Shown here: positions 30,894 to 38,665 of the stretch, in pieces
Numbering within the stretch: the stretch's first letter is position 1
Layout: every line of letters begins with the position of its first letter
Assembly (NCBI GenBank): GCA_024400915.1
Contig: JAKSLX010000009.1
Span: 43,402-107,401 of the forward strand
Source of the DNA: Treponema sp.
GTDB taxonomy: Bacteria > Spirochaetota > Spirochaetia > Treponematales > Treponemataceae
Direction: 5' to 3'
Length of the DNA: 64,000 bases
Translations under genes and position numbers: made by a program
The notes under the pieces: model-generated
The model's database searches: none
What the model was told of the DNA's origin: nothing
Seen by the model: only the letters and a program-made list of their open reading frames with translations

Positions 30894-33116
30894 ATGTCTG
30901 AAGTATCAGAAAAAGAAGCTGAAAAAGTAACAAAAAAGAAAAAGACAACAAAGAAAGCAGCGGCCAAGAAAACAAAGAAGACTCTTGTCATAGTGGAATC
31001 TCCACACAAGGCACAGGTTATCGGTGGGTTTCTTGGCAGCCATTACAATGTAAAGGCTTCTATTGGTCATGTAATCGACCTTCCTAAGAGCCGTATGGCC
31101 ATTCAGATTGAGAATAATTTTGAGCCGGAATATATTACCGTTCGCGGAAAGGCAAAACTCCTTAAGGAACTTCAGAAAGATGCAAAAAATGCAGACCTTG
31201 TTCTCCTTGCATCCGATCCTGACCGTGAAGGGGAAGCAATTGCCTGGCATTTGAACAAAGCCCTTAAGGAAAAGACAGAGGCTCCAATTAAGCGCGTAGT
31301 TTTCCCGGAAATCACTCCAAAGGGAATTTCTGATGGTGTGGCCGATCCCCATGACATCAATGAGTCAATGGTAAATGCCCAGAAAGGACGCCGTGTAATT
31401 GACCGTCTTGTTGGGTACAATCTTTCTCCTCTCCTTTGGAAAAAGGTAAAGAATGGTCTGAGTGCAGGACGCGTTCAGTCTGTTGCCCTCAAGATGATCT
31501 GTGAAAGGGAAGATGAAGTTGATTCCTTCATTCCGGAAGAATACTGGAGCCTTGATGCCGACTTCCAGAAAGGAAAATCTACCTTTACATGCCAGCTGGC
31601 CAAGTATCAGGGAAAGACTCCTGAACTGAAGAACGAGACTGAAGTAAAGAACATCATTGAAGAAATCAAGAATTCTGAATGTAAGGTTACGGACATTAAG
31701 TCTACGGAAAAGACCGTAAGGCCAAAGCCTGCCTTTACAACATCAAAAATGCAGCAGGCAGCCGCAAATAGGCTTGGTTTCAATGCAAGAAAGACGATGC
31801 AGATTGCCCAGCAGCTCTATCAGGGTATTCAGGTAGGCAAGACTACAGTCGGTCTCATTACCTACATGCGTACAGACTCCGTTCGTATTGCCGACAGTGC
31901 CCTTGAAGAAGTTCGTGACTGGATCGGAAAGAACTATCCTGAACAGCTTCCTGCTGAACCTATTCAGTATGCAGTAGGAAAGGGAGCTCAGGATGCCCAT
32001 GAAGCAATTCGTCCTACCTATGTAACCTATACTCCTGAAGAAATGAAGGAATATCTTAGCCGCGATCAGCTTCGACTTTATCAGCTCATTTGGGAACGCT
32101 TTGTTTCATGTCAGATGACAAATGCAAAGACAATTACTACTACGGCTGAAATTTCTGCAGGGGAAGCCGTGTTCAGAATTTCTTCTACAAAACTCAGCGA
32201 GAAAGGCTTTTATTCCGTAATCAAACTTCTTTCATCCAAGGAAGAAGTTACCGGTAGCCTTCCATCTCTCAAAGTTGGTGAAGTCGTTGAATCAAAGGAA
32301 TTCTATCCTGAACAGCATTTTACTCAGGGACCTGCCCGTTATACGGATGCTTCCATCATCAAACTTCTTGAAGAAACAGGAATCGGCCGTCCTTCTACCT
32401 ATGCTTCAATTGTAAGCGTTCTTCTTGATCGCTATTACATTACCAGAAGCAACAAGCAGCTTGTTCCAACTCAGCTTGGACGCATGATAAACAAGATTCT
32501 TGTGGAAGCTTTCCCTGAAGTAATCAATGAACAGTTTACCGCTGAAATAGAAACAAAGCTTGATGAAGTTGAACAGAATCAGGTTGTATGGAATGATATG
32601 ATTCGCGATTTCTATTCTCCTTTCAAGACAAGAGTTGATGAAGTTGAGGCAACTACGGAAAGTATGAAGGGCTTCCTTGACGAACAGACAGACAAGGTTT
32701 GTGACAAGTGCGGCAAGTCAATGGTAAAGAAGCTTGGCCGTTTCGGATACTTCCTTGCATGTTCGGGATTCCCAGAGTGCCACAATACAAAATCTGTTCC
32801 TCTTGCCAAGTGTCCTCGTGAAGGATGTAACGGTGAAATCGTTGCAAGAAAAACAAAAGGGCGCGGAAAGGAATTTTACGGATGTACAAACTATCCTGAA
32901 TGTGACTTCATTTCTCACTTTAAGCCAATAGATGTCTACTGTCCTAAGTGTAACTGGTTCCTTGTTGAAAAATACGATAAAAAGAACGGTTCGTACAAGA
33001 GCTGCATCAATCCGGCTTGTGATTACCTCCACTCGGCAGATGAAGCTGTAGCAGCAGAAGCCGCCGGAGAATTTGCTGCGGCAAATGAAGCTGATAAGAA
33101 AAGCAAAGGCGAATGA
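30894..33116 (+). CDS. topA: DNA topoisomerase I
   Basis: A 740-residue type IA topoisomerase that relaxes negative supercoils. After a Lys-rich N-terminal tail (about 1-28), TOPRIM starts at KTLVIVESPHKAQVIGGFLG with DPDREGEAIAWHL. The active-site Tyr is in GLITYMRTDSVRIAD, and RPSTYASIVSVLL belongs to the strand-passage core. Three C4 zinc-ribbon segments end the protein (CDKCGKSMVK, CPREGCNGEIV, CPKCNWFLVE), then an acidic Ala-rich tail. A GAGGTGA ribosome site precedes the ATG. The stop overlaps the xer gene by 4 bp. Confidence 0.96.
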   Translation: MSEVSEKEAEKVTKKKKTTKKAAAKKTKKTLVIVESPHKAQVIGGFLGSHYNVKASIGHVIDLPKSRMAIQIENNFEPEYITVRGKAKLLKELQKDAKNADLVLLASDPDREGEAIAWHLNKALKEKTEAPIKRVVFPEITPKGISDGVADPHDINESMVNAQKGRRVIDRLVGYNLSPLLWKKVKNGLSAGRVQSVALKMICEREDEVDSFIPEEYWSLDADFQKGKSTFTCQLAKYQGKTPELKNETEVKNIIEEIKNSECKVTDIKSTEKTVRPKPAFTTSKMQQAAANRLGFNARKTMQIAQQLYQGIQVGKTTVGLITYMRTDSVRIADSALEEVRDWIGKNYPEQLPAEPIQYAVGKGAQDAHEAIRPTYVTYTPEEMKEYLSRDQLRLYQLIWERFVSCQMTNAKTITTTAEISAGEAVFRISSTKLSEKGFYSVIKLLSSKEEVTGSLPSLKVGEVVESKEFYPEQHFTQGPARYTDASIIKLLEETGIGRPSTYASIVSVLLDRYYITRSNKQLVPTQLGRMINKILVEAFPEVINEQFTAEIETKLDEVEQNQVVWNDMIRDFYSPFKTRVDEVEATTESMKGFLDEQTDKVCDKCGKSMVKKLGRFGYFLACSGFPECHNTKSVPLAKCPREGCNGEIVARKTKGRGKEFYGCTNYPECDFISHFKPIDVYCPKCNWFLVEKYDKKNGSYKSCINPACDYLHSADEAVAAEAAGEFAAANEADKKSKGE

Positions 33117-34036
33117 TAGAATTACTGTCTGAATGCTGTGAGGAATTTCTCGTATATCTTTCGAGCGTAAGAAGCCTGTCTGAAAATACCGTGACCGGTT
33201 ACAGGCAGGATTTTGCCCACTTGTTGGATTTTCTTGGAAAGGAACGCAGGCTTAAAGATGTGGAGCTAAATGACCTCAGGGCCTGCATAGGCGACCTAAG
33301 CAAAAGGAAATATTCCGTAACCTCCATCAACAGGTTTATTGCGGCAGTCAGAGGTGTGTTTTCCTATGCAAAGAGATTTGGGCATCTGGAAAAAAATCCA
33401 GCACAGGAACTTAAGACTCTCAGGGGTCCAAAGCATCTGCCAAAATTCATGACACAGTCGGAAGTAGACAGCCTTTGCAGTCAGCCTGACGAAAATCCCT
33501 TGCTCTGGAAGGCCCGCGACAAGGCTCTCTTTGAAATGCTCTATTCCAGCGGATGCCGTGTAAGCGAAATGGCCGACCTTAAGTTCAGTGCCTTTACATC
33601 GGATTTTAGAAGCGCCATGGTTACCGGTAAGGGAAAAAAAGACCGCAGGGTATATTTTGAAGAAGATGCAAGAAATGCCCTTGCAGAATACCTTAAGGAA
33701 CGCAGGGAAAGATTTCCCATGCACGAAAAGGACGGGGTTTCTCCCGTAGAAAACGTGTTCATAAACCAGAAAGGGACTGCCCTTACAGCCCATGGTATTG
33801 AATACATTGTAAAAAGATACAGCGGAATGGAAGGTACTGGAAGACAGATTTCTCCTCATGCTTTCCGCCATACTTTTGCAACCCAGATGCTGAACAATGG
33901 TGCAGACATCAGGGTAGTGCAGGAAATGCTTGGGCATTCAAGCATAAGCACCACGCAGCGCTATACCCATGTGACCATGGAACGACTGAAAGAAGTATAC
34001 AAACAGGCCTTTCCCCACTCCGGAAAAAAGGATTGA
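33113..34036 (+). CDS. xerC: XerC/CodV-type tyrosine recombinase
   Basis: A 307-residue recombinase with the same layout as the one at 28097: SAM-like domain about 6-95, then Arg in SSGCRVSEMADL, HAFRHTFATQMLNNGADIRV, His in LGHSSISTTQ and Tyr in RYTHV. It sits between topA and hslVU, the place of codV (xerC) in Bacillus, so XerC is the better label, but the two Xer proteins cannot be told apart with certainty without a tree. ATGA overlap with topA; 32 bp before hslV. Confidence 0.88.
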   Translation: MIELLSECCEEFLVYLSSVRSLSENTVTGYRQDFAHLLDFLGKERRLKDVELNDLRACIGDLSKRKYSVTSINRFIAAVRGVFSYAKRFGHLEKNPAQELKTLRGPKHLPKFMTQSEVDSLCSQPDENPLLWKARDKALFEMLYSSGCRVSEMADLKFSAFTSDFRSAMVTGKGKKDRRVYFEEDARNALAEYLKERRERFPMHEKDGVSPVENVFINQKGTALTAHGIEYIVKRYSGMEGTGRQISPHAFRHTFATQMLNNGADIRVVQEMLGHSSISTTQRYTHVTMERLKEVYKQAFPHSGKKD

Positions 34037-34068
34037 GTGGCAAGGTGCGTTGAAAATAGGAAATGAAT

Positions 34069-34611
34069 ATGAATGAAGAAAACAGAATAAGAAGTACTAC
34101 GGTAATTGCCGTAAGAAAAGACGGCAAAGTTGCCATGGCTGGTGACGGTCAGGTGACCATGGGAAACACAGTCATGAAGGGAAATGCCCGCAAGGTCAGA
34201 AGAATCTACGACGGAAAAGTTCTTACAGGATTTGCTGGTGCTACAGCAGATGCCTTTACTCTCTTTGACAAGTTTGAGGAAAAGCTCAAGACTTTCAACG
34301 GAGACCTTACACGTGCTGCCGTTGAGCTGGCAAAACTCTGGCGTACAGAAAGAAGCATGAGCAAGCTTGAAGCCCTTCTCCTCGTTGCAGACTCTTCAAA
34401 AATCCTTTTGATTTCTGGAAGCGGTGATGTCATTGAACCTGAAAACGACATACTTGCAATTGGTTCTGGCGGAAACTATGCCTATTCTGCTGCTATGGCC
34501 TATATGGAATCAAGCACTCTGTCTGCAAAGGAAATCGCAGAAAAGTCCCTCAGGATTGCAGGTCAAATCTGCATCTATACAAACAACAATGTAGTAGTTG
34601 AAGAACTGTAA
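34069..34611 (+). CDS. hslV: ATP-dependent protease subunit HslV (ClpQ)
   Basis: The 180-residue proteasome-like peptidase of the HslUV complex. RSTTVIAVRKDGKVAMAGDG aligns the catalytic Thr with the TTI start of E. coli HslV, and GNTVMKGNARKVRRIYDGKV is the family signature. Nine residues (MNEENRIRS) precede the Thr, so a propeptide must be removed to free the nucleophile, whereas E. coli removes only Met. ATG 34069 is preferred (AGGA at 7-nt spacing) over ATG 34063, which would leave only 3 nt. hslU follows 12 bp on. Confidence 0.95.
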   Translation: MNEENRIRSTTVIAVRKDGKVAMAGDGQVTMGNTVMKGNARKVRRIYDGKVLTGFAGATADAFTLFDKFEEKLKTFNGDLTRAAVELAKLWRTERSMSKLEALLLVADSSKILLISGSGDVIEPENDILAIGSGGNYAYSAAMAYMESSTLSAKEIAEKSLRIAGQICIYTNNNVVVEEL

Positions 34612-34623
34612 GGGAGAGTTTTT

Positions 34624-36120
34624 ATGGCAAATAAAATTGAAGGATATACACCTTCCGAAATAGTAGAAAAACTTGACAGCTATATCATCGGTCAGAACAA
34701 GGCAAAGAGATTCGTTGCCGTTGCCCTCCGTAACCGTCAGCGACGCATTCAGTTGCCGGAAGAAATCCGCGATGAAGTTGCACCAAAGAACATACTCATG
34801 ATTGGGCCTACAGGATGCGGTAAGACTGAAATTGCCCGCCGTCTTGCAAAGCTTTGCGGGGCACCTTTCCTTAAGGTTGAAGCTACAAAATATACGGAAG
34901 TAGGTTATGTTGGCCGTGATGTAGAGTCCATGGTCCGCGACCTTATGGCAGTTGGCATCAATATGGTAAAGGCAGAAATGCAGGAAAAAATCCGCGAAAA
35001 ATGCCTTCCTCTTGTAGAAGAGCAGCTTCTTGATCTTCTGCTTCCTGGCAGTGGAGCAAGACCAAATAAAAATAATGACGGCCCAAGGCAGGTAGCACAG
35101 GTCCTGGGAAATATTTTTGGAGAAAATAGTCCGGTTCAGGGAAGTCTCATAAAGATTGATCTTCCTAAGCAAGGAACAGAAAATTCTTTCCAGAATGAAC
35201 AGAAGGAACCGGAAGCTTCTCCAGAAGAAAAAGAAAGAATGTCGTCTACACGTGAAAAATTCCGCCAGATGCTCCGCGAAGGAAAACTGGAGGACCGTGA
35301 AGTAGAAGTTACTGTTCACAAGCAGGCCAATTTCAGCATGGGCATGATGGGTGGAAATCCCGAAGATATTCAGGATAGTCTCAACGGACTTCAGGACATG
35401 CTTAACGGCGGAAGAAACAAGAAAAAGACTGTTACTATCCGTGAAGCCCGCAACATCCTTATGGCTCAGACTCTGGACCGTCAGACAGACAATGACAAAG
35501 TTGCAGACGAAGCAAAGAATCGCGTAGAGCAGAGCGGTATAATTTTCATTGATGAAATTGACAAGATCGCAACTCGCGGTGGAGATGGAGGCAGGGCAGA
35601 AGTTAGCCGCGAAGGAGTTCAGCGCGATATTCTCCCTATTGTTGAGGGCTGTGACGTGAATACAAAGTGGGGTGTTGTGAATACAACCCACATCCTTTTC
35701 ATTGGCGCCGGTGCTTTCAGCGTTTCTGCTCCAAGCGATCTGATTCCTGAGCTTCAGGGCCGTTTTCCTCTTCGTGTAGAACTTGAAGCCCTCAAAAAGG
35801 ATGATTTCAAGAGAATCCTTACGGAACCAAAGAATGCCCTTGTAAAACAGTACAAGGCATTGCTTGGCACAGAAGGCGTAGAACTTGAATTTGCAGAGGA
35901 AGCTATCGATCGCATGTCTTTCATTGCGGAAGATGTAAACAGCCACCAGGAAAACATTGGTGCCCGTCGTCTTCATACAATCATGGAAAGTGTTCTTGAA
36001 GAACTGAGTTTTGATGCAGACAAGCACAGCGGAGAAAAGATTACCATCGATTCTGACTTTGTTAACAAGAGGCTTGCGGGCATTGTCCAGAATCAGAATC
36101 TTGAAAGATACATTCTCTAA
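34624..36120 (+). CDS. hslU: ATP-dependent protease ATPase subunit HslU (ClpY)
   Basis: The 498-residue AAA+ unfoldase partner of HslV. N-terminal SEIVEKLDSYIIGQNKAKRF; Walker A GPTGCGKTEIARR; the intermediate I-domain about 110-300, which is Glu/Gln/Asn-rich; Walker B IIFIDEIDKIA; sensor and arginine-finger region VSREGVQRDILPIVEG. The end LERYIL matches the C-terminal tail that docks into HslV. AAGGGAGAG lies upstream of the ATG. Last gene of its operon, with a bidirectional terminator beyond. Confidence 0.97.
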   Translation: MANKIEGYTPSEIVEKLDSYIIGQNKAKRFVAVALRNRQRRIQLPEEIRDEVAPKNILMIGPTGCGKTEIARRLAKLCGAPFLKVEATKYTEVGYVGRDVESMVRDLMAVGINMVKAEMQEKIREKCLPLVEEQLLDLLLPGSGARPNKNNDGPRQVAQVLGNIFGENSPVQGSLIKIDLPKQGTENSFQNEQKEPEASPEEKERMSSTREKFRQMLREGKLEDREVEVTVHKQANFSMGMMGGNPEDIQDSLNGLQDMLNGGRNKKKTVTIREARNILMAQTLDRQTDNDKVADEAKNRVEQSGIIFIDEIDKIATRGGDGGRAEVSREGVQRDILPIVEGCDVNTKWGVVNTTHILFIGAGAFSVSAPSDLIPELQGRFPLRVELEALKKDDFKRILTEPKNALVKQYKALLGTEGVELEFAEEAIDRMSFIAEDVNSHQENIGARRLHTIMESVLEELSFDADKHSGEKITIDSDFVNKRLAGIVQNQNLERYIL

Positions 36121-36130
36121 TAATGGCACA

Positions 36131-36161
36131 AAAAAGGACTTCGCTGTGAAGTCCTTTTTTT
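36131..36161. terminator. Bidirectional terminator between hslU and the TPR-like gene
   Basis: Stem AAAAAGGACTTC / GAAGTCCTTTTT with a GCTGT loop (36143-36147). U-tracts form on both strands, serving both convergent genes. Confidence 0.85.
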
Positions 36162-36167
36162 GTGTGG

Positions 36168-37019
36168 TTAATCCTTTATGTTGTTTCTTTTCCTGTAGTC
36201 GTCAGCCGACTTGAGCAGCTTTGACCTTTGTTTGTTGTAGTCGTTCAGGGAGTTGCCCATGGCATTCTGTTCCTTCAGGAGCTTTATAAAATTGCTTCCC
36301 GGGCATAGTCTTTCGCACTCTTCAAGTTCCTTACGGCTTTCTTCAAGTTCACCCATTTCGAAAAGAAACTGGGAGTAGGCTGTTCGTGCATAAAACTGTT
36401 CCGATTTTGTCCTTGCGTACTCAATTGACTTCAATTGCCATTCTCTGGTCATGTCCTTTGAGCCGCCGAAAATCTTAGGAGAGTAGTAGTACCATTGGGC
36501 AAGGTTTACCATGGCAGGAGAGAATTCGTCACACACCTTGATGGCTTTTTCCTGGTTTCTTTTGACCGTCATTCCGTTCAGTATGATGTCCTTTATAGAA
36601 TAAGCCATATAATAAGATGTTATATCTGCATAACAAAGATAAATGTATGGGGTAAGTTCCTTTTCGGTTTTGTTTTCCATGAATGCCTTCAGCTTGTTCC
36701 TCATTTCACTGAAAGGTTTTCTGGATTCCTTGTTTTCACCGGGGAAAGTATAAATGTAGTTATAACGTTCCATTATAATAAGTGCATCAAGCAGGAGTGA
36801 AGCTTCCTCGCCAAGCTGATTGATTTGATCCTGGTTGTTTGCCTTGAATGTATCGATTGCATTTACTGCATCCTGATTTTCATCCAGAAGTGTCAGTTCC
36901 ATGCGGAAATTCCAGAATTTGTCTATGACAGCCTGCTCCTGTTCAGAAAATTTCTTTCCGGCAAAGGAAGGCATGATGGAGGCAACCAAAACAAGGGCAG
37001 CTAAAAGGATTTTCTTCAT
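36168..37019 (-). CDS. Secreted helical (TPR-like) protein, function unknown
   Basis: The protein has 283 residues from ATG 37019. MKKILLAALVLVASIMPSFA is a signal peptide with an AxA-type site and no lipobox Cys, so a soluble periplasmic protein is expected. The rest is helical; YARTAYSQFLFEMGELEESR and KELEECERLCPGSNFIKLLK look like degenerate tetratricopeptide repeats. Start 37019 is preferred over 37025 and 37043 because TATAAT (37032-37027 on this strand) predicts transcription from about 37020. It is divergent from flgB across a 7-bp tandem repeat. No specific family recognised. Confidence 0.75.
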   Translation of the reverse strand: MKKILLAALVLVASIMPSFAGKKFSEQEQAVIDKFWNFRMELTLLDENQDAVNAIDTFKANNQDQINQLGEEASLLLDALIIMERYNYIYTFPGENKESRKPFSEMRNKLKAFMENKTEKELTPYIYLCYADITSYYMAYSIKDIILNGMTVKRNQEKAIKVCDEFSPAMVNLAQWYYYSPKIFGGSKDMTREWQLKSIEYARTKSEQFYARTAYSQFLFEMGELEESRKELEECERLCPGSNFIKLLKEQNAMGNSLNDYNKQRSKLLKSADDYRKRNNIKD

Positions 37020-37032
37020 ATTCATAATTATA
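37020..37032 (-). promoter_or_regulatory. -10 element of the TPR-like gene, predicted leaderless
   Basis: TATAAT on the minus strand at 37032-37027 predicts a start at 37020, one base before ATG 37019. The -35 is weak. Confidence 0.45.
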
Positions 37033-37070
37033 AGGATAAACAAAAAAAATAGAAGATGGTTTCAAACAAA

Positions 37071-37121
37071 TTATGAATTATGAATTATGAATTATGAATT
37101 ATGAATTATGAATTATGAATT
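37071..37121 (+). repeat. Seven tandem copies of a 7-bp repeat (TTATGAA)
   Basis: Seven perfect TTATGAA units (37071-37119) plus TT. It lies between the divergent TPR-like gene and the flgB promoter. Perfect short tandem arrays change copy number by slippage. A 7-bp unit changes both spacing and helical phase. Confidence 0.9.
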
Positions 37122-37131
37122 GTTTTTTTTC

Positions 37132-37158
37132 TAAACTTTTTTTTCCATATTCCGAAAT
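37132..37158 (+). promoter_or_regulatory. Sigma-28 (FliA)-like promoter of the flgB operon
   Basis: TAAACTTT (37132-37139), 11-bp spacer, TCCGAAAT (37151-37158), close to the FliA consensus TAAAGTTT-N11-GCCGATAA (7/8 and 5/8). The start is expected near 37165, immediately before the flgB ATG. Confidence 0.6.
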
Positions 37159-37165
37159 TTGAAGT

Positions 37166-37591
37166 ATGGGTATGAACAGTTTTTCAAATTCAATCGATTT
37201 ACTCCAGCGCGCAATGGACGTTTCAAGCCTGCGCTATCAGGTTACTGCCAATAATATTGCCAACACTGATGTTCCTAATTTCAAGAAGCAGTACGTAAAC
37301 TTCGAGAGCGAACTCAAGAGAGCTTTTGAAAGCCGCGATAACAGTCACAATGAATTCCGCATGCAGGTGACAGACGAACGCCATCTTACAAGCGAAACAC
37401 CAAGAGACTGGCGCAAGGTTGAACCAAGACGCGTTACAGACTTCGTTACGACTTCAAAGCCTAACGGAAACAATGTTGATGCTGAAGAAGAAGCAATGAA
37501 AATTGTTCAGATTCAGATGCAGTATCGTCTGCTCACTCAGCTTACAAATTTTGAGTTCTCGCAGGTAAATACTGCAATGAAGTCAATCTAA
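37166..37591 (+). CDS. flgB: Flagellar basal-body rod protein FlgB
   Basis: A 141-residue proximal rod protein. The N-terminal rod motif SLRYQVTANNIANTDVPNFK (about 20-39) is diagnostic; the C-terminal helix (NVDAEEEAMKIVQIQMQYRL) pairs with it in the rod. FlgB, FlgC and FliE form the rod base on the FliF ring; in spirochaetes this supports periplasmic flagella. No Shine-Dalgarno sequence is visible at ATG 37166; ATG 37172 is an alternative. First gene of the basal-body operon. Confidence 0.95.
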   Translation: MGMNSFSNSIDLLQRAMDVSSLRYQVTANNIANTDVPNFKKQYVNFESELKRAFESRDNSHNEFRMQVTDERHLTSETPRDWRKVEPRRVTDFVTTSKPNGNNVDAEEEAMKIVQIQMQYRLLTQLTNFEFSQVNTAMKSI

Positions 37592-37630
37592 TACAGATTT
37601 TTACCATTGATAACTTGAAAGGAGAATACC

Positions 37631-38092
37631 ATGGGATTGTTTACAAGCATTAATGTTGCATCTACAGGAATGAGCGTACAGCGTCTTCGTACAGACGTTA
37701 TTTCAAACAATATTGCCAATGCAACTTCTACACGCACTCAGGAAGGCGGTGCTTACAGAAGACAGTCTGTAATCGTTGAACCAATTGCTTCAAAAAATCC
37801 TGTTTGGAGGACTCCTTTCCTTGATGAGGCAAAAGATAACGGTCCAGGCCTTGGTGTGCGTGTTCGCGAAATCACAAAGGATACTGAACAGGGCAGAATG
37901 GTTTATGATCCAACTCATCCGGATGCAATTCAGTCTGGTCCAAACAAGGGATATGTTGAATATCCGAACGTGAATATCGTAAACGAAATGGTAGACATGA
38001 TTTCTGCCAACCGCGCTTACGAAGCAAACTCAAGCGTAATTCAGGGAAGCAAGGAAATGTTTGCTTCAGCCCTTGATATCGGTTCAAGGTAG
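37631..38092 (+). CDS. flgC: Flagellar basal-body rod protein FlgC
   Basis: A 153-residue rod protein with the N-terminal QRLRTDVISNNIANATSTRT and the C-terminal PNVNIVNEMVDMISANRAYE signature of flagellar rod/hook proteins. GAAAGGAG lies 9 nt before the ATG. It sits between flgB and fliE in the usual order. Confidence 0.95.
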   Translation: MGLFTSINVASTGMSVQRLRTDVISNNIANATSTRTQEGGAYRRQSVIVEPIASKNPVWRTPFLDEAKDNGPGLGVRVREITKDTEQGRMVYDPTHPDAIQSGPNKGYVEYPNVNIVNEMVDMISANRAYEANSSVIQGSKEMFASALDIGSR

Positions 38093-38154
38093 TAAAAAAA
38101 ATACTAGCGCATAAAGGCAAAAATAGTGTAGAATTCTAGCACGAGGGGATAAAG

Positions 38155-38499
38155 ATGAATTTAACTATTGGAACACTTGAATTAAACAAAACACATCCAG
38201 CCCACATGGGAACAGGATCTATCAATACAAGCATCAATGTTGGCGGAGTAAACGGCGAAAACAACGGTGTTGCCAAGGCAGGAACTTTCAAGAACTACCT
38301 TCTTGAAGCTGTGGATAAGATGAACTCCCAGCAGCTTAATGTTTCTGCACTTCAGGAACAGGTTATCACAGATCCAGACAGCGTTGACATCCACGATGTA
38401 ACAACTGCAATGGCAAAGGCCCAGATGTCCCTTAACCTTGCTCAGACTGTAATTGAACGCGTTGTAAAGGGATGGACTGATCTTTCGCAGAACAGATAG
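38155..38499 (+). CDS. fliE: Flagellar hook-basal body protein FliE
   Basis: A 114-residue FliE linking the MS ring to the rod. The C-terminal part has the family pattern DSVDIHDVTTAMAKAQMSLN followed by the helix ending VKGWTDLSQNR. The N-terminal 45 residues are Asn/Gly-rich and poorly conserved. An SD-like GAGGGG precedes the ATG by 7-8 nt. Confidence 0.93.
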   Translation: MNLTIGTLELNKTHPAHMGTGSINTSINVGGVNGENNGVAKAGTFKNYLLEAVDKMNSQQLNVSALQEQVITDPDSVDIHDVTTAMAKAQMSLNLAQTVIERVVKGWTDLSQNR

Positions 38500-38551
38500 T
38501 GAAAAATATCACCGTTAGGTGTAAATGAGATAAATTTCATATAGAAAACAC

Positions 38552-38580
38552 TAGTCAAATTTGAATTTGTATGGTAAAAT
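38552..38580 (+). promoter_or_regulatory. Possible internal promoter before fliF
   Basis: TAGTCA (38552-38557), 17-bp spacer, TGGTAAAAT (extended -10, hexamer 38575-38580). It would give a leader of about 80 nt ending in GGGAGGGG before fliF. Confidence 0.45.
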
Positions 38581-38665
38581 TTTTCATTCATAATTGGAAT
38601 TTCTATGCGGGTGGGAAAAGCATACAAACTTCAATAAATACTATATTCGTTCATGGGAGGGGATT

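Noticed and set aside
34510..36129. A 539-codon minus-strand reading frame opposite hslU
   Set aside because: It is the antisense of a well-conserved gene with strong third-position bias; its translation is Cys/Phe/Asn-rich with no domain.
37071..37121. Possible CRISPR array
   Set aside because: The repeat is 7 bp, contiguous and without spacers; it is a simple tandem repeat.
38129..38138. Palindrome TAGAATTCTA before fliE
   Set aside because: Ten bp of A/T-rich palindrome with no further context is not above chance.
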